A program made the translations under genes and the position numbers. Of a DNA stretch of 64,000 nucleotides, positions 55,986 to 64,000 are shown piece after piece. The stretch is from Apricaphanius iberus (Eukaryota; Chordata; Actinopteri; Cyprinodontiformes; Aphaniidae), in NCBI GenBank assembly GCA_028564705.1, contig JAPXFQ010002158.1, positions 1-64,000 on the forward strand, given 5' to 3'. Position 1 is the stretch's first letter. Each line of letters opens with the position of its first letter. The notes under the pieces were generated by a model that was given only the letters and a program-made list of their open reading frames with translations, ran no database searches and was not told the origin of the DNA.

Positions 55986-57098
55986 CGTGGTCAATAAACC
56001 ACCCCCCAAGTTCAGGAGTAATTAGAGTAGAACATCTTCAGTGGAGAAAAGCCAGGCTGAGTTTCACCTCTGCAGAGAGTGGAGAATACCTGTCCCCAGG
56101 AGGCTGGGTCCAAAGCATTCTGAAGCTCCGCTGCAGACCGGCTCGTTTTATTCATTCAACAGGGAGTGGCTCATAGCACATACACACCAATACATTTGCT
56201 GGTTATTTCCCTACACCCATATTTCAGTTACATCTTGCGAGATAACAGGGAACCTGGTGGTGCCTGGTGGTGCCTGGTTCTGCAGCTTCTGCTCTGAAAA
56301 ACAACTCCATATATGGTACAGCATGGTACAGCACATCTCATATCAGATACTACTTCTTCTTAGGCCTTAGTTACTTTCAGCAAGCATAAAACATTTAATC
56401 ACATTAAAAATCCTCATTAATCCCCCTTTTGAACTCTCTTAAGAGTTCAACATAAGTCAAAGCAGTGCATACCGATAGTAGCTAGAAAGTAAATAAACAT
56501 ATCAAAAATCATAATCATGTTAGAAAAGCACACCTCAAAAAAATGTTTTAAAGTACTTCAAACTCATCCTCTTCATTTTCTTCCACAGGTTCTTCTCCTA
56601 AGAGAGCAATCATCATGTGTGTTTTGTTATTATGGCCCTATAACAGGTAATAATTATTCTACGCTACTGTAAGTAAGTTGATCCTTCTTTCAGCTGTTTA
56701 GGCCAGTCCCACTGCCCTCAGGAGTCCCCATAAAAATACAGCCATGATTATACACCAAAAAACGATAAGCACGTGGAGCCAAGCGGTTGTCATTTTTTGC
56801 TTCAAAGTTGATTAGATATACAAGTGATTATTTAGTCTGCAGAGGTGAAAACAGTAAAATGATAAATGATAATAGTTACAACAAAAGTTTTGCTCTTCTT
56901 AACCTGGCACTTCCTTTCCCCCTCTTTGGCTCCTGGCAGCTGGGAAGTGTGGTTTCGCTCTTTGTCTTTGTAGCCGTTGGCTGGCCTTCCGTTCCTCCTT
57001 CTGGTCGTCTACTTCGGGTCCTGGTCCTCTTCACTTTTGTGGATTCAGGGGTCGACTACCCTGAACCCTGTGATTTGGCCGGGGATTATTCTGCCCCA
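55986..57098. other. Unassigned sequence next to ERV relic
   Basis: If the ERV continued, env would lie here on the minus strand. I see no envelope motif and no LTR. Confidence 0.35.
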
Positions 57099-57795
57099 CT
57101 ATTTGGCCTCCTCACCTAGCTGGAGATCTTTCTTTGTCTCAGAGAGGGATCTCTGAGGTCCCTCCGTGGGGGCGCACTGGCTCCAGTAATACCAGGTGTC
57201 TCCTTTCCCCTTTAGGCGGACGGCGTGAGACGTCCTCTCTGTAACCTGATACGGGCCTGTCCACCTGGGTTCTGACCACTTTCTCTTAGTGACCTTTAGC
57301 AACACCCACTCGACTTCTGGTGAGCTGGTGACCTCCGTTTCGCCTCTTTGGTCCTGGACCTGTTTGGAAAACTGAGATACCACACTTTGCAATATGTTAA
57401 AATACACTCTTTTGCACAGTTTCTCATTTTCATCTGCAGAAAAAGGTAGTTTAGTACTGGGCCCAGGAAATGGTCTACCCGTTTGTAGTTCATGTGGTGT
57501 AAACCCTATGGAGTTATTCACTGAACTCCTGATGGACATTAATGCCAATGGGAGTGCATCTACCCAATTCAATTTGGTCCGTGCACAGATTTTGCCAATT
57601 TGTCTTTTAGAGATTGATTCATTCTCTCCACCTTTCCCTGAGACTGAGGATGATAGACTGTCCCAAATTTGTGTTTCAAACCCAAGGCTTTTTCAACTTC
57701 CTGCAAATCTTTGTTCTTAAAGTGTGTTCCGTTATCTGATCTGATCTTTTCAGGGAACCCATGTTGGGGAATGTAGTGGTTTATCAGGCATTTGA
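57099..57795 (-). pseudogene. Endogenous retrovirus integrase fragment
   Basis: The minus frame 57572-57099 reads GFTPHELQTGRPFP and a C-terminal domain with RWTGPYQVTERTSHAVRLKG and WYYWSQCAP, characteristic of gammaretrovirus-like (MLV-type) integrases that join viral DNA to the host. Upstream, 57795-57573 contains part of the catalytic core with IRSDNGTHF (Asp) and GKVERMNQ (Glu). A frameshift near 57590 separates the two. The N-terminal HHCC domain is missing. No intact gene. Confidence 0.8.
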
Positions 57796-58101
57796 CTACC
57801 GTTCTACTGTCCTCTCCATATTGTCTAGCATTACACTAGAATACATTAGTACTACTTTTTCTCCCCCTTTTTTCTGGAACAAAACGCCATTCATCCTTTC
57901 CTTTGTTCCAGAAACATCCAGATGAAACAGAAGACTGTAATTAGGGGTGGCCAGTTCAGTTGCTGTGGACAGACGTTTGAGCGTAATGAAAGCCTCCTCT
58001 GCAGCTTGAGTCCATTTCAGAGGGAGACCCCCTTTTGGGACACCATTCTCCCTAAAAATGACACCTGTTGTTGAATCATGGGGACATAAACTTGTAAACA
58101 T
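57796..58101 (-). pseudogene. Endogenous retrovirus RT/RNase H junction fragment
   Basis: The minus frame reads LPLKWTQAAEEAFITLKRL, then YSLLFHLDVSGTKERMNGVL and [12 protein letters not shown], the link between reverse transcriptase and RNase H in retroviral pol. The sequence then passes straight into integrase-core coding at about 57800, so RNase H and the integrase N-terminus are deleted. The deletion, frameshifts and absence of LTRs make it a fossil. Confidence 0.75.
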
Positions 58102-60199
58102 CTAAAAATGACAGTTTTTGATCCGGTCTTGTAATCACTCTTGATGATCATCAAAACAATTTAGAGGGCCTTTCGCCGATAAGCCCCAACTGCGCAGTCA
58201 TGTTAGCCAATTTTGATCTTAGATTAAGATGCAGACGTACAAGTGAATACCAAAAGAAATCCGCAACCCTGACCGAAGTCATCACGTATGTAATCCATCA
58301 TCACCCATCCATTTAACCCAGACAGACCTTAAAAAGTTCCCATCACAGTACTGACAGTAGGTAAAGATTGTCCCCAAACCTGGCCTCATAAAATTTAATT
58401 CGAACTGCAATTTATTAAAGATTGTTAAATCTACTTATTATTTTGCATAATCCCATTGAATCCCAAATATTTTTCAATCCTGCAACCATACCTTATCAAT
58501 TTGCAAGAAATTAAGTCCTACATTGTGTATTGCCCTGAACCATTCTGCTACACAGACTTGGTTTGCCTGTCATAGTCATCCCCTATTTAAATTACATTTA
58601 TTTTTGATTAAAAGATTTTGCTTTATATCCGGTGGGTCATTAAGTTAAAAAGAGTCATAATCTGAAAAAGAATTAGCCTAGAATGTTGGTAACTGTATTA
58701 AATTTTGCTATATCATATTCCCCTATTAATAATACTTTGGTCTCATAATATAATGTTTGTTTTTCTCTTTTCTGAGTCCTGAGTACCCCTGCAGAATGTG
58801 TCGTCCAATTAGAGATTAGTTTCTGCCAGTTACCTCAGCCTTATTTAGTATCCATGTTGATAGGAGGAGTATATACCAACATTACCAAGTATGTCATTTT
58901 AATAAAATAACAATACAAATGCACCCTCTAAAATGCAAAAACTAAACAATTATCTAACATTGAAATATAAGGTAAAGGTTACTTCCCGATTTCTGTGTTC
59001 TTTTATTGGACATCCACTCCTTTTCAATCTAATCCAATCCAATCTATTGTGCTGAGAAATTATTTCACTCATCTAATTAAAAATAATCCCTGGGAAAAAA
59101 CAAATCCATGTTATTTTAGTGCAACACCGTTGTTATTCCTGAAAACTAAACAAAAACACCTCCCTCATTGATGGATTTAAAAGCAAGAGCAGGCTCAACA
59201 GTTTACTTTTTGTCTACAGTTCAACTGATTACTATCCATTTGCTTGTTCATGTAAATTGATTCTTTTATTTACTTATTTTATTTATCAAGTTTAAGACAT
59301 ACTTATATGTCTGTTTTGCCATGTCTCTTTTTAAATGTTATCAATTATTCTATTATCCATTTCAGCTTTTTAATTACCTTAATCCGTGAAGCACTTTGAT
59401 TCATTCTTTCTGCTAGAAATCAAATACAATTCTGACTTACTTTTGATTTAGCTGTTCCATTACATTATCTTATCTTAAATTTAGTACATCCCTGTGGATG
59501 AAACGTAAAAATAAGGATATCATTTAAGTAACCGTTACAGTTGTGTATTAATAAGGAATGTATCCTTTGTATTCCTTAGGTGTTGAATTTGCTATGTAAA
59601 TAAAAAATTTCTCAACTCACCAGCCAGCTACCATGCTATAGGCCCAGTTCTACCTTCCACCCAACTTTCAAATTGTTCCTGGTAAATGGTGGTGTTTTAC
59701 CTTGAGATAATTCAGGGGAAGGCATGGGGTTTCAGAGTTCAAGCAACCAGGGCCACCTTCGATCAGAAAAACAGAAACTCTTGTGGTTAGTTCAGCAACA
59801 GTGACATTGAATCAGCAGCCTTTGATCGTCACTTCTTCAGCAGAAATTGTCCATATTACACCAGCCAAGTGGATTCACACATATTGTCCTTGAAAGTTCA
59901 GTTCAGCATGAGGAAATGTGCTCTTATTTGAGGGTGCCCCCTGCTTCACCCCTGAAAATATTCAGTCGCTGGTGCCCCCCTGGTTTGGGAGCAGAGCACA
60001 AGACAGAAGAACTTCTGCGCGGGTTGTATCGATTTTTTTTTCTTTGGCAGTTATGGCGGGCACCTGGCACTATCCGTCATCAGCCCAGCACCCCCTCCCA
60101 TCACATCTCCCCAGGAACATAAATTACATCTCTAAAATGTTATCTGAGGGCTTCTCTGTTGGCGGGATGGGAAATCGAAAAAGAGAGAAAAAATATAGA
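58102..60199. other. Unassigned AT-rich sequence
   Basis: No pol upstream of the ERV relic could be read. 59640-60190 has short open frames without domains. Confidence 0.35.
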
Positions 60200-60929
60200 G
60201 GAAGGAATTTCTGATAAAACAGAAGTTGTCGTCTTTGGACCAGAAGCTCTGAAAAAGAAACTACTTAGTCAGCCCCTTCACCTGGACGGCATTAAATTAG
60301 CCTCCAGTAATAAAGCAAAAAACCTCTGTGTCATTTTTGACCAAGATATGTCATTTAGATCTCACATTAAAGAAGTCTGTAGGATTTCCTTTTTTCACCT
60401 TAGGAATATTACAAAAATTAGAACCATCCTGTCCAGGAGTGATGCTGAAAAACTAGTCCATGCCTTTGTTACTTCAAGGCTGGATTACTGTAACTGTCTA
60501 TTATCAGGTAGTCCACAGAATACAATTAAAAGTCTTCAGTTAGTTCAAAATGCTGCTGCTAGGATTCTGATGAATATTAAAAGAAGAGATCACATTTCCC
60601 CTGTTTTAGCTTCTCTTCACTGGCTCCCAGTAAAATCTAGAATAGAATTCAAGATCCTCCTTCTGACATATAAAGCCCTTAATAATCTAGCTCCATCATA
60701 CATAAGAGACCTGATTGTTCCATATGTTCCAAACAGAGACCTTCGCTCTCAGACTGCAGGTTTACTGGTAGTTCCTAGGATTTCTAAAAGTAGAATGGGT
60801 GGCAGATCTTTCAGCTATCAGGCTCCCCTCCTATGGAACCGGCTCCCAGGGTTGGTTCGTGAAGCAGACAATTTGTCTATCTTTAAAACTAGGCTAAAAA
60901 CTTTCCTCTTTGACAAAGCTTACAGTTAG
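60198..60929 (+). pseudogene. L2-type ORF2 C-terminal part, frame intact
   Basis: The frame (SDKTEVVVFGPEALKKK onward) includes FFHLRNITKIRTILSRSDAE, RLDYCNCLLSGSPQNTI, QNAAARILMNIKRR, SPVLASLHWLPVKSRIEF and LRSQTAGLLVVP, and ends FKTRLKTFLFDKAYS. It lacks endonuclease and catalytic palm because the insertion is truncated, so it is not a working protein. It is the best reference in the window for repairing the reading of copy B. Confidence 0.88.
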
Positions 60930-62055
60930 AGATATGTTTATAGGTAGTTAGAGTCAGGTTAGACAGGTAGATAGGAAGAGACAGGTTAATGTTAGTAGTC
61001 AGGCAGAGTGTCAAAAGTTAGGAAGAGATAGGAAGAGGTAGAGTAGCTAGGTAGAGATAGATTAATGTAAGCCAGGTAAAGATCCGGAGCCGGTCGCGGC
61101 TTACCGCTGCGGAAGAAATGCGCCCCACGGGGGCCAGCCAGCGCCGGAGAGAGGTCCCTCAAGGGGATCCTCCCGCACAGTGCGGCCGCCCATTACCTGC
61201 CGGGTTGAATCCCCCGGGCAGACTGTGCGGACCCCACCCGTTTATCTCTTAAACGTTTCTCGCCCTCTTCAACTCTGTCCTCTCAGTTCTGTCAATTTTT
61301 TCCTTAATATAGTTGTCGACTATCGGTCTCATGCCGGTATTTAGCCTTAGATGGAGTTTACCACCCACTTTGGGCTGCATTCTCAAACAACCCGACTCCG
61401 AGAAGACCCCGGCATGACGGGGGCCGTTACCGGCCCTACACCGTCCACGGCTGAGCCTCGATCAGGAGGACTCAGACAGAGTGTTGGTAGCCAGGTCTCC
61501 TAGTAGCTAGGAGACAGGTTAATGTTAGTAGCTATGCTGCTTTAGGCTAGGCTGTTGGAGGACATTATTAGGGTCTGTTCCTACTTTCTCTCCTACTTCT
61601 CCCCAACTGCATGATGTGCTGTCAATTCAAGCACTAACCTGTTTTCTATTATAGTAGGTGCTCCGGATTAGCCCTGCTTGACGACCCTGACTAAGATGGC
61701 ATTGCAGTGACGGAAAATTCTCCACGTCCTGCAACAAACTTCTGCATCAGTTCTATTGCTCTTTCTGTGTCTCTGTTATGTATTCTCCAAGCCACAGACG
61801 GTCGCGGCAGATAACCGCTTGTGCTGAGCCTGGTTCTGCCGGAGGTTTCTTCCTGTTAAAAGGGAGTTTTTCCTTCCCACTGTCGCTTCATGCTTGCTCA
61901 GTATGAGGGATTGCTGAGAATTCCACGACGCAATCTTCTGTAGTTCTGTAATTTCTACACCAAACATTGTATTGTAATAACTCTTTTTGTAAAGTGCCTT
62001 GAGATGACATCTGTTGTGAAATGGCGCTATATAAATAAACTGAATTGAATTGAAT
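60200..62055 (+). mobile_element. L2/CR1-group LINE 3' half (copy C) carrying a 28S fragment
   Basis: A 5'-truncated copy of the copy-B subfamily. It starts in the reverse transcriptase after YADD. The coding region ends at 60929. The 3' untranslated part has AGGTAG/GGTTAATGTTAG words, then an antisense 28S rRNA piece (61080-61474), then the shared tail CTGCCGGAGGTTTCTTCCTG and GTAAAGTGCCTTGAGATGAC with TTGAATTGAATTGAA. The good coding frame suggests a younger insertion than copy B. Confidence 0.85.
61080..61474 (-). pseudogene. 28S rRNA pseudogene fragment (D1-D2 region), antisense in LINE 3' UTR
   Basis: The minus strand reads 28S rRNA: GATCGAGGCTCAGCCGTGGA, GGTGTAGGGCCGGTAACGG, GTCTTCTCGGAGTCGGG, AAACTCCATCTAAGGCTAAA, then GAGGGCGAGAAACG, ACGGGTGGGGTCCGCA and GGCGCTGGCTGGCCCCCGTG, in the correct order for the first few hundred bases after the 5.8S-pairing region. 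Several substitutions and small gaps show it is not a working gene. It is GC-rich within AT-rich DNA and lies inside the 3' untranslated part of L2 copy C, opposite to it in orientation. Confidence 0.9.
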
Positions 62056-63074
62056 TGAAAAGACAGACAGACTCGATCCTCTCAGCCTATTCAAATCAAC
62101 TTTTATTTAAACTTTTTATTTTCATATTCATTAATCTCCTTCCTCAAAAGCTGAATTTAAATATCTTTTCCACTCAGACTGCCTATGTGGGCTCTATTTT
62201 ACTTTTATTTTAATCAGTTATAATTTATTAATTATAACTGATTAAAAAAAGAAATTATATAATTTATAATTTCTTCAGTATTAGTTATGGTAAAAATATA
62301 CTACTTTATAGGTTTGCTCTCTCCAACAGGAAGGATCATTAATCCTTATATGTCTAATTAAGCTGTTGTTCTAATTCTTCCCCTGCTTATTTTATTAATG
62401 TTTCCTGCATTTTTTCATCTAATTTATATTCTATCTCTGCTCTTCCTTCTGCTTTCTTTTCCTCTTCTCTTGCTTAGGTTCCTCCCGTCTAATCTCTGTT
62501 GCATCTGTCTCACTCCTTGTAAAAATTCATCTTTCAGGCATAACTGCTCGATCTTTTTGACCTATGATATAGAGGTTATTCCAGTTAGCCATCTTTTCTA
62601 CACTTACTCTTTCCTTTTATCACTTTCCACTTAACCACCTTTAGACACGTACTGTTCATCCTTGAAGCCCCCCCCTTTCTTACTTTCAAAATGTTTTTTT
62701 TTTGTTTTTTTAACATATGTGAGTCATTATCATTACTTATACTTGATCAATTCAATGCCTTTCTCTATTTTGTCAATTTGATAAATGTCTCTTTCATCTC
62801 ATGTGTAAATTAAATAATTATAAAGACTGACCATCGCAATCTTTTATCAATACATTTAGTTCTTTTTAGTGATTTAACCATTTTATATTTATTTCAATTA
62901 AAAATCTACTTGCTTTTCAATCTGTCCTTTATCAATACAGCATGTATTTTTTATTCTTAGTTAGCCAATTTAATCATATTTAGAAACTCACTACATTTTT
63001 GACACCATCTAAATTTATGTATTAAGTATTCTCTCGAGCTTCTCTTCTATTTAATTTAAAATTATTTTTTAATC
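62056..63074. other. Unassigned AT-rich sequence
   Basis: T-rich, with one short ORF (62398-62634) without a domain. No repeat recognised. Confidence 0.4.
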
Positions 63075-63255
63075 TAAAACTGAATCTTACCTATTTAGTA
63101 TCGCTTATGAGTAACTGTTTTTACTTGTTTGTTTTTAATTGTCACAGGAATTATTGTCTTAATCACTGTAAATGCTCATTTGTATTCTAATCATAAGTAA
63201 AGCACCCTGAATTGTACTGTGTTGAAAGTGTGCTATACAAGCAAAACTGCCCTGG
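63075..63255 (+). mobile_element. L2 3' tail, same subfamily as copy A
   Basis: CTTACCTATTTAG then GCTTATGAGTAACTG, ATGCTCATTTGTATTCTAA and GTTGAAAGTGTGCTATACAA match the 3' end of copy A (10487-10530 plus 11490-11575) without the SINE. It confirms where the SINE entered copy A. Confidence 0.8.
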
Positions 63256-64000
63256 CGCGCCTTCTTTTTAATTAAGACTAATTTAAATGTTATCAAGTAT
63301 TTATCTTAATAGTATTTCTTAATCCCCCCTTTACCAAGCTTGTATTTGTTTATATAAAATATTAGATCCGAATTAAACAAGCGTAATTATTTAATGTCGT
63401 TTTTATGAGGTGGTGCTAACGTTAGCCCTTTTCGGCCAACGTCACTTAAAACAGTTAAACTCTACCGCGAAACTACTCAACAAAATAGCGACATACCCTT
63501 CGTTAAATAGAGAACTCCACACCTCAATTTCGATTCTTATCAGCGTAATTCACACCACTTTTTCCAGATTTTAATGTGGCACAAAATTAGACGTATCCGT
63601 CACAAATTCGGCACGGACTGAAACGCGTACCCAACATCAGTTCCGCTATCTATATATTCTAGAGTGTTTAATTTCTCTTATCCATTCTTATATTCTTAGA
63701 TAATGGTTTATACTCGAGTTTTTACTAATGATAGTCCTGTTTTAACACGAACCCAAAAGTTCAGCTCACCTCTCAACTTCCTGCTTTCACATAATAGTTG
63801 AAATCTCACACACACACACACATACCCAGCGCTGAGATCTCTCTCACACACACTTTCTCCGCTCTTTTTCTTTCCTCTCTGTGATTCTATTTTCTTAAAA
63901 CAACCTTTTACTCACGTTTTTAGGACTTGAACCCTCAACACTGTATTAAAATTCTACTCGTATCACCCACTTCTAGATAATTTATCAACCTCAGTTACTT
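63256..64000. other. Unassigned sequence with CA/TC microsatellites
   Basis: Short CA runs at about 63807-63822 and 63846-63852. No gene seen. Confidence 0.4.

Noticed and set aside
62329..62341. 13 bases identical to the 3' end of 18S rRNA (GGAAGGATCATTA)
   Set aside because: Although a 28S fragment lies 850 bases away, the surrounding bases do not match 18S or ITS1, so chance is likely.
1..64000. CRISPR arrays, bacterial operons, origins or attachment sites
   Set aside because: Nothing of the kind is present. The repeats are eukaryotic transposons, satellites and microsatellites.

Overview
The window looks like a gene-poor, transposon-dense stretch of a ray-finned (teleost) fish genome. 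The evidence is the mix of families: Tx1/L1-like, L2/CR1, Rex1/Babar-like and RTE LINEs, tRNA-headed SINEs, Tc1/mariner, hAT, PIF/Harbinger and a THAP-carrying TTAA element, plus a retroviral pol relic. Background DNA is AT-rich. I found no confidently identified single-copy host gene. The nearest thing to one is a decayed two-exon integrase-like gene on the minus strand at 48962-49569. Family names come from reading the translations, not from a database search.

Layout. 1-7955: an L1/Tx1-like LINE with the end of ORF1, an intact 1241-aa ORF2 and a very long G-rich 3' region. 9206-11585: a teleost repeat with a 55-bp duplication, then an L2 copy split by a SINE that is itself split by a 577-bp MITE. 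11598-17060: an L1 ORF1 fragment, Tc1 relics, a MITE and a 713-bp hAT-type MITE with a perfect 8-bp target duplication. 18480-24895: an L2 element with an esterase ORF1 and a two-part ORF2, interrupted by a 1.6-kb Harbinger. 31180-38712: a minus-strand hAT transposase relic broken by a SINE, by a composite insertion (hAT-like ends, a Rex1-like relic, a Harbinger with a minisatellite) and by a near-complete Rex1/Babar-like LINE. 40045-44045: an RTE LINE broken by a TTAA/THAP element and a SINE. 47136-48768: a complete but inactivated Tc1-like transposon with 285-bp inverted repeats. 51830-58101: L1, L2 and ERV fragments. 60200-62055: an L2 3' half carrying an antisense piece of 28S rRNA in its 3' untranslated region. 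63075-63255: another L2 tail.

The elements do not form operons or pathways; they are related by insertion. For several I could rejoin the host element and recover a sensible empty site, which fixes the order of events (Kolobok-like into RTE, Harbinger into L2, MITE into SINE into L2, SINE into hAT). Only the first LINE has a long intact enzyme ORF, so it is probably the youngest large element. Stretches such as 25.6-27.6 kb, 28-31 kb and 54-55.4 kb look unique and may be intronic or intergenic.
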